Shown here: piece after piece, positions 26,301-38,400 of the stretch
Position numbering within the stretch: position 1 is the first letter of the stretch
How the letters are laid out: each line of letters begins with the position of its first letter
NCBI GenBank assembly: GCA_028751875.1
Contig: CM054134.1
Span: forward strand, 73,658,284-73,722,283
Reading direction: 5' to 3'
Origin: Rapana venosa
Lineage: Eukaryota; Mollusca; Gastropoda; Neogastropoda; Muricidae
DNA: 64,000 bases
The notes under the pieces: generated by a model
The model's input: only the letters and a program-made list of their open reading frames with translations
Told to the model about the DNA's origin: nothing
Databases searched by the model: none
Program-made: the position numbers and the translations under genes

Positions 26301-29300
26301 AGGATAATGTCTAAACAAGACACCTATGTGCATGTGTTTTTCTGAAGTGGTGTCATCCATTCCTACCGGCATGCAGTGGCCCACTCTTCTGAAAGGCAGA
26401 ATGGGTTTTTAATGTGCGCGCAAGATATTCTCAGTGTGTTTGCACATGGGACCTCAGTTATAGACTCATCCGCAGGACTTTAGGGTAGTGGAGTTGGTAC
26501 TGATGTTAACTCCTGGGGGAAATCCCTGTGAAGTGACAACTCGATGGTGGCTCGAAGCCAGGTTGACAGATCACGAGCTCAGTGCTCTAACCACTAGGGT
26601 TATACCACCCCCACATATAAGCACCTTAACAATGAACTCTTCTGAAGGTTGGACACAGGCCTAAAAGTGGCCAAAGTCATGTATTTTTAGTATGAAAAGT
26701 TGGTAGATGCGTACATGAAGATTTCCTTCTGTAATTGAATGTAGGTTGTAAAACATGTCTGTATAAACAGGTTTCTTGTAGTTTTCATAGATAAAAAGGT
26801 TAATCAGTTTGAAACATTTATTTTTGGTGGCCATATTGGACTGTTACCATGGCAACGGTGCATAAGGCTGAGTAGTATATAGATTTTTAGGCTTTACAAG
26901 TGATGCCTTTTCAGTATTTGGTAGAACTTCTAACATGAGCTTGTAAACAAAATGTTATCAGTTTCGACCCCAATTGTCACACCTTAAGGTGATAGCAACA
27001 CAAAAAGTTGTTTGATATGTATTTCAAGTTAGGGGAACATTTGATCTTTTTTGTATTTTGTTTAAAGGAAAAAGATTTTGTATAGTGCTTCCAATAATGA
27101 CGGGGTATGCAATAAGGTTTTAAGGGAGAGAGACACAGTGTCAGTTATAAACATGTTGAACATTTCAGCTGCTCTGAGGCTTGACCTGGTTGAAGCGGCC
27201 AAGATGAGATGGGACAGGCAAAGAAAAAACGTTGGTAAGTATTAGCAGTCGTGTCTTTTTTTTTCTGTCTCATCTTCTGTCTCACCCTGGTAGACACAAC
27301 CCTCCCTCCCCCTGACCACCTCCTCCACCATTATCACTTTTCTCCATTCTGTTTACTTGCAGAATCTCTTGCTATTCCACTTTCACTAGACTTCTGTCTG
27401 TGCACACATTTTTATCATCATCTTGCTTGATTCTTTTCAGACTAGGATCTAAAGCAGACTGAAAGAAAATTTGATAAACATTAGATTCTTTGTAACATGT
27501 CTCTTGTAGTTGAATTTTAGGTTTGAAGTGAAGAGAAAGATCATGTCTGTTGCTTAAAATGATAAATCTTAAATCTTTTGATGTTGGGTTTGGTGATCTG
27601 TGTTTTTATCTTGGCTTTTTTTCTCAAATTAGCATATTATCTACAAATAAGAAAGTTCTCCATTTATTCGAAAGTTGTGGTCGACCAATTACTTTTTTCT
27701 ATTGATTAAAAGAAACATTCAATTTATTCTGCGTGACAGGAAGCCACATTGCAATATGCAAAATGTTGGCAGTCACCTGCATTGTAGTGTTTAAGAAAAT
27801 CTACACCTGTGATTGCTTGAAAGATATTGCAAATGTAAAGCAGAAAAAATTTTATTTGGAGAATTGACGTTGTGAATAATGACCTTTTCTTGTGAAGATT
27901 CTGTTTTGACAGTAGACACCCTGTGGTCTCAACTTGTGTGACCACCACTCTGCAGTCGCTGAAAGTGAGTCAGAGCGCTTAGCTCATGACGGCAGGACGG
28001 GCCCTTGAGCGACATCTGCCAACACAGGACGGGCACAGCCGTCCTTCGTCTCCCCCACCCTCTGTTGGGTGGGGTGAGGGGGTAGTTGTGCTCGTCTTCT
28101 CTACAGGGGTGCTTTTGGCCAGCCCTCTGAGGGCTGGTGGGAAGTGCCGATTCATCGCGCGCTCTGGTGCGTGCAGCTGTGTTCAAATTTCTCAATGTTT
28201 GCAGGAGAGCCCAGCACACGCGTAGCCAAGGTCAGCGACGTGCCCCTGAGCACGTCTAAGGAATTTTTGAACGTTCTCTTTGCTCGAGCGTTTCATATCA
28301 AAAGAGAGTCAGATGAGAGTGAAGAGGCAGCCAAGAAGGCTAGTGAAGCGGCTGAAATAACCAAAGAGACTAATAATGAGGAAGACAAGGATGATGAACA
28401 GAAAGAGGAAAGCGAAGCCGAAGACGAAGAAATTGGTGAATTTAATGGGTGAGTGGCTTTGGAGCCAGCAAGTAAATTCATTTCTTTAAAGGTAGGAAAT
28501 TGTGTCCACATAATAGGTTTGTTTGTGTGAGGCCAGTTTGTGATTGTATGATTTCCAGGTTACTGAAGTCGTCATCGGGTAATGTATATTTTGTTTTGTT
28601 TAATTTTATTTTTATGTGATTTAGCTATCCTTTCAGATACGCAAAGAAAATGTCTTGCCTCAGAAGTTGTACATTAACGTTTCTGTATTTTGGTCACTTT
28701 AATTTTTTGACTTTATTTCCAACTCCTTGAGAAGAATATGGGTATATCACTGAATTTTTCAGGCAGTATGTCCTGGGCAAGTTGAACTTGGTCGAGCCCA
28801 TCCCTCTCAGGTCACAGATTGCATGCTGGACATGTTTGTATTATTCATGCCACCAGCCATAGCTAGCCTATTATATTTAAATGTGTGTACAAGATGGTTG
28901 CATATTCGTACAAGTAACATCACTATATTGTCTCATTTGAAGTTCTGAGGAATGGTATCAATACCAGTGTTACTGTTAACTCCAGAGAAAAAAGTGAAAA
29001 TCCCTCTTGACAGCTAGTGCAGTGGTGTCAAGCCTATGCCCTCAGTACTTTAGAAAGATGAGCTTTCTGCTCGGAACACTTATCATATCAGCTGAGTTGT
29101 AGGGTTATTCAAAAGGTGGATCATTTTCTGAAGGCAGATGTTGAAAATACCGTTATCCTTGGGGGTTTTTTGTTGTCTTTTTTGCTTTGTAGGTTAGAGT
29201 GTACAATTTAAAAAAAAAAAATTTCTTAAAAGTTTAGATAACTAAGTGTATTTCCTAGAAAGATTTTGAAATTGATGGACATATTTGAGGTATTGATCGA

Positions 29301-32300
29301 GGACTGAGATTTAAAATTTCAGTAGAAACTTTAGTAATGGTGATAATGAAAAAGTAAGTACGGTGTTAGACAACCAGTTTAAAGTAATGAAAAAAAGATT
29401 GTGCTTTTATGTCCCCTAAATAAGAATGACATTTGTCAAGCTGTTATGATGTTTCTTGTATGCAATGTACAATTGATTTGAATACTGCAGGAACCTGACC
29501 ATTGACTGCGTGAGTCGCACCAGTCTGAAAGGCTTTCTGTTGGGATACCGCAAGGTGATGATTGGGAACAACCTTCTGAACATCAGGGCCCTTTCTGAGA
29601 AAGATTTTGACAGTAAGTTCTCATAAAATACACTCTGTTACCTTACATCTTGTATACATACCTGTGTTATATATATCTTTTTTTTTCTGCCTGATCTTCT
29701 GTAATATTTTTATACTGTCATACCCATTCCATTCATTTCAAGTACACCACTTGCTGCCACACGCAGTCTCATTGTATAGTACTCACAATTGTTTTTTTTG
29801 TTTTTTTTTAAAAGAAATTTGGAGTGTTAACATCACTTTAGAATAGATGCAAATATCCCCAAAGTTGGATTGCAGCTACTTAAATGATGGACAGAAATGG
29901 TTGCGTATGGAAAATCTGGCCATTGGTGAACTTTGGAGCTCTAGCCGAGGAAGAAACAACAAAAGAACAGATACATATTTAAATGCTGTTTGTATGAATC
30001 TGCCTCTTGTTTGCAATATTAAACCACAGGACTTGTAGATAAGTTGATGTCAGCGGTCTTACCAGTTTTCATGTAAAAGATTTGGGGGAAAAAATTTTTT
30101 ATTTATTTTTTGAATATCAGAAGTGTTCAGATATGCCATAGGTTGTGAAAGCTAGCTGAGTGTTCAGCCTTTTTGTGATATGATTAATTACTTGCACTTC
30201 TTGCTTTTGTTAGCTCATCAGTTGTGCTATTTTTTGTAAAGTTGTTGAGTTTATGGGTGAAGTATTGCTCCTTGTGTTGACCAGGTTTTGTAATGGTGTT
30301 CACTGTTTTCAGAAGGGGGTGAGAAGGGCTTGTTAAGCAACAGTGCGTGCTCATTGAATAAGAATATGCACAGCAAGACATCATTGAAACAAGGCAGGGC
30401 CAACTCTGTTAAGGGTCCTTACAAGTGTGTGATGTTCCTTTGGTAGTAGAGACTGCAGCAAATCAGGCTTGAGTCCAATTGCTTTCGAAAACAAGCATAA
30501 CTAAATTGCAACTTCTAAACCAGGAAGCAATTTGAGTGGCTGACTTTTTATTTATCTTGTAAGCTGTTGGTCTTAATTTGTAACCATGCTGATGTTTTGT
30601 TTTATTTTTATATTTGATCTGAAATAAAGTGATACAGAATTACAGTACAGAGAATGATTGCCTTCTGACATTTCATTTAAAGTGTAATTGAAACCTTGGC
30701 TCCCGTAAAGCAGTATGTGTTGTCTTTGTCCAGTGGAAGAGCTGCGGAAAGAGGTGCGGAAGAAGCGGAAAGAAGAGGCTGCTCAGCAGAGTGGAAAATC
30801 GGGCAAGACAGACGGCTACAGGTCGGATAAACAAGGCAACAGGGATAACAGAGGACGCGGGGGCAGAGGAGCAAGGGGAAACGCAAACAGAGGTAAAGAG
30901 AGAACAGTATTTTCATAAGCAAACTTTACTTCTAGAAACGCCCCCCCCCCCCCCCCCACCTCCCCCCCAAGGTGTTTGCATTTTTCTTTTCAGTTTGCTG
31001 TATCACAACAAAAACTAAATATTAATTAGAATTGAATGGTGATTTAATTTGAAAACTGTGCCAAGTGATGTTTTGTCTTCATTTATATTTATTAATAAGG
31101 CATTACAGTCATTTGATTGTTGCTTCTGCATTTCATTTAGTTTTTTCTTGCAGTACTTTTGTCTTTTTGGAAAGCAATTAGATTGCGAAGAAGCATAGGG
31201 CTCTGCAGTACAAATAAACGGGCTAATCAACACAAAGATAACAAAAGGGCAAACAAAAACGCACCAAAAAAAAAAGATATAAGCAAAATAAAAGCCCCCC
31301 CCTAAGTGTATGCATTTCTCATTTGGCTGCTATCACAAAAACAATTTAATAGCAATGTCATTGGCATCTAATTGAAAGTACAAGTGTGGATTCTGATGAC
31401 TCTTCCATATTTTTCAACATCATTTTTTGCTTTTTCCCCTGCTTTCTGCCCATCTTCTTGTTGAAAAAGAATTTACCTACATCACCCTTAAAAAACTAAC
31501 TTGCAACAAAAAGCAACAAATATGAACAAAGCACCATACAAAAAGAGAAATAAGCATCTAATTAATATCGATTGTGGTGCTGTGACAAAGTTTAGGGTAC
31601 TCACTTCATCATTGCTACAATACCCAGTGATTATTCTGCGAGGGAAATCTTCCCACTTGTGTTATGTAACTGCGACCGCATCACTCCACTCTTAAAAGTA
31701 AACTACTTCAATACAAAAGTCAAGCAAAAATGCACTATTGAACTGACCCATTAAAAGGAATTTTTCATGTTAATGAGATCTGATGTTTTTGTCACAAATT
31801 GAGGGAACTTACTTGTGAAAAGTATATCCATCTGGATGGAATTAATATTTCTCTGGGATTGAATTACTGCTGACAGTGATATATTTTGATGTTCATTCTA
31901 ATAAGTCAGCTGGGTATTCCTCCCCTTTGGCCCATAAACTCTAAGGTCTAATCTTTTATCTTCTTGTATTTGAAAGCAGATCCATTTATTTTCAATGTGA
32001 TTCTACTGTGACAGTAACCCATGGAAGGACTTTAATTAGAATTATTCATAGATGACATTGCTACAGTAACAATTGGGAACAAATATATTTCTTTCCTCTA
32101 CCTGCCCAATTTTTAAAGTTGAATGCTCATGGAGTATACTACTGACAAGTCACATTATTTTTACGTGTCCTACTACCCTCAGTAACCAGGCGTAACAAAT
32201 TTGACAGACGACATACAATTTGTAAGAACAATTGAACAGATATCTCGCTCGCGTGACGCGCATTTAAACGGTGGGAGTGTCGTGGAGGTACGCATGAGTA

Positions 32301-35300
32301 GTAATGCAATACAGATGGCGATGACACGCAACAGGCTGAGCGCAATGATCCATGGCGGCAAAGAGGAAGAGACTTGAGCAGTGTGGAGGCCGCGACATCG
32401 CCCCGGATGCTATGACATGCCCGGGTGGGGTGGTTTTAACGGCATTCAGGAAAATCAATACATGGTCGTGATCATATCAGGGACAATAATTAGGGTCAGA
32501 GGCCAGGAATATTGGCTCTGTGCATCAGTAAATACATATGACATGGCCCTGGGTCACCGGGGGTGAGTCACTTTAACTTTGGGGCATTCAGAAAATAATA
32601 CAGTCAGTGGTCATTCAGAAAATAATACGGTCAGTGGTCATTCAGAAAATAATACGGTCGGTGGTCATTCAGAAAATAATACGGTCGGTGGTCATTCAGA
32701 AAATAATACGGTCGGTGGTCATTCAGAAAATAATAGAGTCAGTGGTCATTCAGAAAATAATAGGTCGTGGTCATTCAGAAAATAATAGTCAGTGGTCATT
32801 CAGAAAATAATAGTCAGTGGTCATTCAGAAAAAAATAAGGTCAGTGGTCATTCAGAAAATGAAGTCACTGGTTGCTCAAAAAATAGTCAATCTCTTTCTA
32901 CCTCCATAGGTGCGACCTGAGTTTTCTCCTCCTGCCCAGCTGTGCAGACATGTGTGCGTGAAAACACAAGCATGTTGAGAAAACAAGGGCTAACTTCTGA
33001 ATGGTTGGATGGATGGCTTTCAAATTTCACAGTGTTGATGTCATTTACATAAACTACTAGTGGTCCAATTTTTGTAACTGTTGAGTTAAAAAATGTGTGT
33101 GTGTTTATTTGAAGTAAAGAACAAAATTGGTAAATGCCACAGAAATGCAACATTTTGCTAATATAAAAGCTTTGAGAAACTATGGCAACAAAAACAAAAT
33201 TTTAAAAAAACCACCAAACTTTCTTTGTACAACTTTAATCATAGATGAAACTATAATACCTGTGCAAAAAAGGTGAAAAAAAACCATATATTCATGCCAT
33301 TTTAAAGCACTTGGCTCCATATGTTTGTAGTCTATTTAGGAAAACACTGATTCAGTGGTGTAGTAATCATGTCTGCCTTGACCTCTTCATTTAATTTCTT
33401 AATCATTAATTTCATTAACCTTAGGAATTTACATATACATTTCTCAGACTTGGAATTTATTTGTCAGTCAGAAATGACCATGGATCTGCATGACAAAAAA
33501 TCCAGTAACTGAAAAACTTGCCTGAACTGGTGCAAGAATGATTTTGCCACCTGCAGTGGTTAGACAAAGATTTTTCCAAAGTGCTTAGCATGCATGTGTG
33601 GTGAGAAAACATCTCATTAGCTTTAGCTTGGCATATCATTAGTTTGTTACATGGTGGGGGGTAAAAGTAAGGAAATGTTCGTTCAACTATATAAAACGTT
33701 GATAATGACATAATTATACAGCTGTAAAGCTTCATGTCTGAATACCTGGAATACAGCTGTTCCGTGCATAAAACTTTAGGCATTTCCAGCTGAAAGGCAG
33801 AATATTAGCTATTTGTTTCTTGGTAAAATGTGTGAAGGTTTTGGGGTTTTTTTTCATTTTGAATGTACTTGTTAAGAATTGTATACTTGTTAACACTATG
33901 CCGAATACATGAAAAAGAGCTCAATCTATGGTGAAGTTACATTGCTAGATTGGGTTTGACCCAGAGATGACTGGGGAACCGAATGGAATACAACATGAAT
34001 TAGTGGTTAAGCAACTTCATCGAAAGACCAGATAATATGTTAAACTGTACTTTCAAATTGTTATGATTATGATTATTAAAAAAAAATCCAAATAATAGTT
34101 TGTGCTACTAGCCCTGTTCTCTGAAGGACCTGGTGCTTTTATACATGTTATCAAGTTTTTGATCTTCCTAATTTGATTAGGAAACCATATTTCTTACATT
34201 ATTGTATGCATTTAGGTTTTATCTTTATGTCACTAAATTGAAAGTCACAAAGTCACCATGTGACATAGAACTGCCTTTGCGGATATGCACTCACTTAGCC
34301 TTCTGTACTAAAATACAAAAATTTTTTACATGTGTGAGTTATTGCAGTAATGCGATTTGATAACAACTTCATGGAAGCTTCCTTGCTCAAAATAGAAAAC
34401 GTATTTACTGTCAATTTTTTGTGGTCGATAAACTCCTATCAAAAACATGATCTCTCAGTCTGCATTTCACAAGATGTTGTAAAAGCTTGAAGAAATGGCA
34501 AACTTTTCTTTTCTGATATATTTTCAAATTCTGCGGTTTGTCCTAAAAAAATGTGAAAGCAACTTAACAGTCGAGTTTATGTTTTGTGTTTATGCACACC
34601 ACAAAGTGCACCACATAGGGTTTCAGCCTTTATTCTGACCATTCTTGGCTAACTTGAATCAAGGTAAGTAGCTTTCAGATTGACACCCCCACCTCCTCAC
34701 TGATTTCATTAGAGAACCTTTCTACACACTTGAGGGGGTATTACACGAATATCAGGAAACATAACAAAGTGGTGTTACAAAAGAATGTTTTTAGGATATG
34801 AAACCAAAATGAAACACAGGATCTAACATCATGAACTAGCAAAGAAGTAAAGAGTAAGAAAAGTTAGCCCACATGCGCTTTAATGCCTTTAAGCACGGAA
34901 AACGATTCATAAAACAGAATGCATTAAAGAGGATCCTATTTCATGCCGGATCACCGACTCTTGTAAGAATTAGGCCGACCAAAAACTTTTCACACAGCTG
35001 GCATCATTTTCACTGCTGTTGTCCAGCTTTCTTTATTTCTGAAAACTGACATTCTGGTTTCTAGTTGTGTGTCTGGACTTGTCATTGGATTTTATGTCAT
35101 ATTTGCTGAGATTGAAAATGCTCATTTTCGAAAGTAGTGGTGAATGTTTTTAGGGTGTAAATTCTTTGCGATTATTTAGACATTTTAATTGAAAACGACT
35201 TGATGGACACTAAAATTGCATGATGAGTACACTCACTGACCTTTAAATCTGTCATAGAAACACCCACCTCCAGTTCCCCCCTGTTCGTTTCTGATTCTTA

Positions 35301-36383
35301 AATTTACAGTGTGGTTTATTGTTGATGGTCCTTCCATATCTTTCTGAATCTTTCCAATTACAACTCACTGAAATTAGAATCATTACTTATTAAAGATTTC
35401 AACTGTTGTCGAGAATCCTGAGTGCAGAAAATCCAATCCATAAAGAAACTAAAATACCTCAACAAAAAAGATTGATGGGTGCATGTGCATGATTTGGCAG
35501 AAGTTAAAGATCTTTTTTCTTTTTTCCTTTTTTTAATTCTTGCAACTTTTGTCTGCTAAGACGTGTGAACGCAGCAACTGACAGGTGTAGTATTAGAGGA
35601 TATTTGATTTTATGCACAGCCACAGAAAGTGCACCACAATAGGGGTTTCAGCCTTTATTTTGTCTGACCTTGCTCTGGCTAAATGAGGACATCAAGGTCA
35701 GTGTCCTGTTCAGGGTTGACACCCCCACCTCCTTCACTGATTTCACTTAGAAGTAAACATTTTAAGATTTGAAGGAGGGTATTTATCACTGCACTACACA
35801 AGGACAACATTAACAAAGGTGGTGGTTACAAACAGAACTGGTTTTTTAGGATATGAAAAACAAAATGATAACACAGGATGCTTAACATCATGAACAGCAA
35901 AAGAAAGTAGAAAGTAGATTAAGAAAAGTAGCCCACATACCTTTAAATGTTTTAGCAGCCACAAAAGTTTCATAAACAACAGGAACTATCCATTAAAGAG
36001 AGGAATCCCTTTTCAGCCGAATCACCGACTCTCTTGTAAGAAAGATTGGCTCGAGAGAAAGAACTTTTCAGCACAGCTGGCATCATTTTGTCACTGCATG
36101 TTGGCTGCCCACTTTCCTTTCATTTCTGTTAGCTAATACTGAAGTTCTGGTTTCTAAGTGGGCAGGTCTGGAACTCATGTCGTCATTGAGATTTTAATAA
36201 ATCATTTTGATGGAGAATGTTGAAATTGCTTGTCATTTGAAAGTGAGGTGGTGAATGTTTTTGGAGTGCATAAATGCTCTGCGAGAGAATATGTTGTACA
36301 TTTTTAAATCAGACAAAAATGAGACTTTGTATGGAGCTCCTGTCAACAATGGCAGTGATGGAGACACCTCATCTGACCTTTAA
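23184..36383 (+). CDS. Unrecognised 382-residue acidic/RGG-tailed protein (8 coding exons)
   Basis: CDS segments: 23184-23394, 24658-24799, 25832-25965, 27169-27234, 28205-28448, 29491-29612, 30734-30892 and 36313-36383. All junctions are GT/AG and phase-compatible, giving 1149 nt including TAA. Residues 1-70 are strongly acidic (runs of E/D). Residues ~71-210 look globular, with DNWTWHIEMYPISPEDSV, YTNDSQAAKVVIRTICC and PFIYLYYRHEDGD. Residues ~225-265 form a Glu/Lys-rich linker. Residues ~266-306 form a second conserved-looking block (TIDCVSRTSLKGFLLGYRKV). Residues 307-320 are basic and helical (EELRKEVRKKRKEEA), followed by an RGRGGRGARG tail typical of RNA- or chromatin-associated proteins. 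No signal peptide or membrane segment is visible. The first exon follows an acceptor (ttctgttcag at 23170), so a 5' UTR exon lies upstream. I do not recognise the family; a nuclear or RNA-linked role is inference from composition only. An additional symmetric (phase 1-1) exon between 30892 and 36313 cannot be excluded. Confidence 0.8.
24658..24799 (+). CDS. Unrecognised gene, exon 2
   Basis: Acceptor ttttcag at 24657. Encodes DQDNWTWHIEMYPIS... through SENTEKK and ends GG|gtaagg (phase 2). Confidence 0.85.
25620..25757. repeat. Tandem duplication of a ~64-bp unit
   Basis: Two copies of agtagc-aattcacaaaataaaa...tgctgaaaactt in the intron upstream of exon 3. Confidence 0.85.
25832..25965 (+). 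CDS. Unrecognised gene, exon 3
   Basis: Acceptor tgtttccag at 25831. Encodes EAHFYTNDSQAAKVV... to HEDGDIET and ends ACA G|gtattt (phase 1). Confidence 0.88.
26215..26612 (-). mobile_element. SINE family B, near full length, minus orientation
   Basis: From GCAGCTAGAGCTCTAAGGTTCAC-like sequence through ggataatgtctaaacaagac to the tRNA-like end, reading gctctaaccactagggttat in reverse. Intronic in the unrecognised gene. Confidence 0.8.
27169..27234 (+). CDS. Unrecognised gene, exon 4
   Basis: Acceptor acatttcag at 27168. Encodes AALRLDLVEAAKMRWDRQRK and ends GTT G|gtaagt (phase 1), a strong donor. Confidence 0.88.
28205..28448 (+). CDS. Unrecognised gene, exon 5
   Basis: Acceptor atgtttgcag at 28204. 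Encodes EPSTRVAKVSDVPLSTSKEF, FARAFHIKRE and then a Glu/Lys/Asp-rich linker, ending AAT GG|gtgagt (phase 2). Confidence 0.88.
29491..29612 (+). CDS. Unrecognised gene, exon 6
   Basis: Acceptor aatactgcag at 29490. Encodes NLTIDCVSRTSLKGFLLGYR... to ALSEKDFD and ends GAC A|gtaagt (phase 1). Confidence 0.88.
29855..29962 (+). mobile_element. SINE family B 3' fragment
   Basis: Shares cccaaagttggattgcagct and ttggtgaactttggagctct with other family B copies. Located in intron 6. Confidence 0.65.
30734..30892 (+). CDS. Unrecognised gene, exon 7
   Basis: Acceptor ctttgtccag at 30733. Encodes MEELRKEVRKKRKEE... then GRGGRGARGNANR and ends AGA G|gtaaag (phase 1). If the donor is skipped, the frame continues nine residues to a stop at 30916-30918, a possible alternative end. 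Confidence 0.85.
30938..30970. repeat. Poly-C run
   Basis: About 17 C, ACCT, then eight C, 45 bp downstream of the exon 7 donor. Confidence 0.95.
31020..32578. other. Intronic sequence of the unrecognised gene
   Basis: No exon found. A CpG-bearing patch at 32190-32410 has minus-strand frames without splice context. Confidence 0.45.
32579..32872. repeat. 27-bp minisatellite, ~11 units
   Basis: Units of gtggtcattcagaaaataat plus a 3-8 base variable spacer (acggtc, agtc, aggtc). Early units are 27 bp and later units shorten to about 24-25 bp. The open frames over it are repeat translations. Confidence 0.95.
32873..34589. other. Intronic sequence of the unrecognised gene
   Basis: No exon or repeat family recognised. 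Confidence 0.45.
34590..35535. repeat. Imperfect tandem duplication, left (indel-rich) copy
   Basis: Matches 35614-36727 along its whole length (gtgcaccaca-aggg-tttcagc, tgacacccccacctcc, caccgactct-tgtaag, cagctggcatcatttt, tgacctttaaatctgt). It is shorter and riddled with single- and few-base losses. The part matching the last coding exon is eroded beyond reading. Confidence 0.85.
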
Positions 36384-36727
36384 ATCTGTGATAGCAAACA
36401 AGCCCATCCTCCAGTGTCCGCCCTCTGTTCGTATTGTGTTGATCTGCTTGACTCTCACAGCTGTGTGCTTGAGAGTCCCTCCCAGTGTTTTGTTCTTGCT
36501 CCTTTCAAAACACTAACTCACTGGAAATGTAGTATTTCCATAACTGGTATTCAAAAGATCCTTCAACCTGATTATGAAGGTCCTAAGAGGTGCAGAAAAG
36601 GTCCAAGAACCAATAACAGAAACAAAAATACCTGCAACATTGAAAAAAGATTGAAGGGGGGCATGTGGCAGATTTGCAGCAGAAGTTTTAAAGTGATTTG
36701 TCTTTTCTTTTTTTCCCCTTTTTTTAT
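35614..36727. repeat. Imperfect tandem duplication, right copy (contains last exon)
   Basis: Longer copy of the duplicated segment. It contains the intact terminal coding exon at 36313-36383. Confidence 0.85.
36313..36383 (+). CDS. Unrecognised gene, terminal coding exon 8
   Basis: Acceptor tttttaaatcag at 36312. The phase-1 junction with exon 7 gives a GAC codon, then KNETLYGAPVNNGSDGDTSS, D, L and TAA at 36381-36383. The polar, Ser/Asp-rich composition and exact phase support it. The acceptor's pyrimidine tract is modest. Confidence 0.65.
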
Positions 36728-37021
36728 AGATTACTGTTTGGACACCGATTTCAAAACGTCTGGACTATTCTTCGTTAATTTCAGTAAATGGCAAATATTA
36801 TTGTAGTTTATAAAAGTAAATTTTCTCGTTTCGTCCTTTTGTTTGGGGTTTTTTAGTGGTGAGGATTTCTCTAACACAGAAGTGCTTTCTCCCCCATTCT
36901 GTGTAGAGAGTAGCTTCCTATACATACTGGAAGGCATTCTTTGCATTTGAGAGAGCCAGACACAACGAGTCGAGTCTAACAGTCCCAAAGGTGTCACTTC
37001 CAGGAAGAATGGTTTTATTTG

Positions 37022-37255
37022 TTTTTTTCATTCCCCAGCTAGAGTACCAAGGTTCATCAATGGCGAGGTTTTTGCATTTTATGCAACTGTTTTTTCCCTC
37101 CACCATTTAGGTAGCCGCATTCCAAGTTCGGGAATGGTGTCTAAATGAGACACCTTTGTGCATTAAAAAAAAATAAAAATTTGGACATCCATTCCTACCA
37201 GCCAGAAACAGCCTAGTCTTCACACAGGGCCTCAGTTTATAGTGTCATCTGAAGT
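37022..37255 (-). mobile_element. SINE family B, truncated, minus orientation
   Basis: Contains agctagagtaccaaggttca, ggtagccgcattccaagttc and acatccattcctaccagcc. The tRNA-like end is missing. Confidence 0.75.
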
Positions 37256-37499
37256 ACCAGAACCTCGGTTTACTAACACTATTCCCTCCGTTAAGGGAGA
37301 GAACCCCTCTTTTCCAGTACATGTTCACTGTGCGCATTTGTATGGTACCATAACCCAGTAGTAGGTGATATGGAGGGAAAGGGTTAGTAGATGGTTACCC
37401 TATAGCGGGTTACCCATAGGAAAAAGGTGAAGCAGGTAGAACGGCTATAACGTCCTGCCACCTGCCTTCTTACAGGAAGATCTAAAGTGAAGCAGAGTA

Positions 37500-37745
37500 A
37501 CTATCAAGTTAACTGTGATCAAGTTTTTCAGAAACAGACCTATTTGCTGAAGTTATGTGTAACTATCAAAATGACAGGGTAATGGAGTTTATTCAGAACA
37601 TGACTTCCCTTCTGAAGTAATGTGTAGCCATCAAAATGACAGGGTAATGGAAGGTTGTTCAGAAACATGACTTACCATCTGAAGTAATGTGTAGCCATCA
37701 AAATGACATTTAATCAGAAACAGACTTAGCAGCAGAAGTAGTGTA
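37500..37745. repeat. ~75-bp tandem repeat, 3-4 units
   Basis: Units carry agtaatgtgtagccatcaaa, atgacagggtaatgga and ttcagaaacatgact, drifting toward the edges. Confidence 0.9.
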
Positions 37746-38134
37746 TTTGGTTTAGCTCCTAGATTCAGCCTGGGATGGAGTCAGCAGTTGGTGAGAATGC
37801 CCTAGGTAGATTCAAGTTGCTGTGTTCTTGTTATTCATATTGACACTGTCTAGGGCCTTCTTCTGGACCAGCACAACGTCACTTTTTGCATCACTTTTTG
37901 AATACCTAAGCCATAAGACACAATCTTATAGCCTACAGGTGTCAACTTGTCTGCATGACCTCATTTTTAAAAAAAGAAATCCATCACTGACCACAGATCT
38001 CGGTGACTGGTATCTATGCGGAAAGAACTGTTTTAACCATTCCAGAAAAAAAGACATATGAATACATGTATTTGCGACACCCTTCCGTAATATATACTCG
38101 TGACAGGTCACCTACAAATACATGCACTTACACC
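37746..38134. other. No recognisable feature
   Basis: Intergenic sequence between the plus-strand gene and the minus-strand NPL-like gene. Nothing supported. Confidence 0.4.
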
Positions 38135-38400
38135 AGCTGCCTTGGCACAGTGGTTGGCACCTTGGGTCATGGACTGGAAAGTTGCAGGTTTGAATCCGGT
38201 AAGAAGCACAGGGGCTTTTACCTGGCTCCTACCCAGGGTGAGTTTGCTATTGGCTTATTGGGAAGACAGGGAGCACACAGTTGAGCTTGATCCACTTTAC
38301 GGATACTATTTTGAGTGAGTTACTCAAATTACCTGACCAACTCTGCAGGTGTCTGTAACTCGAGGCCCAGTTGACGCTGGGATATTATTACAATTGGAAG
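38135..38400 (+). mobile_element. tRNA-derived SINE, family C
   Basis: The head TGGCACAGTGGTTGGCACC is A-box-like, and GCAGGTTTGAATCC about 40 bp later is B-box-like. A unique body and a gggatattattacaattgg end follow. A single copy is seen in this window. Confidence 0.65.

Noticed and set aside
32579..32810. Regular repeat with spacers that looks like a CRISPR array
   Set aside because: Spacers are 3-8 bp and nearly identical, units are head-to-tail, and the genome is eukaryotic; this is a minisatellite.
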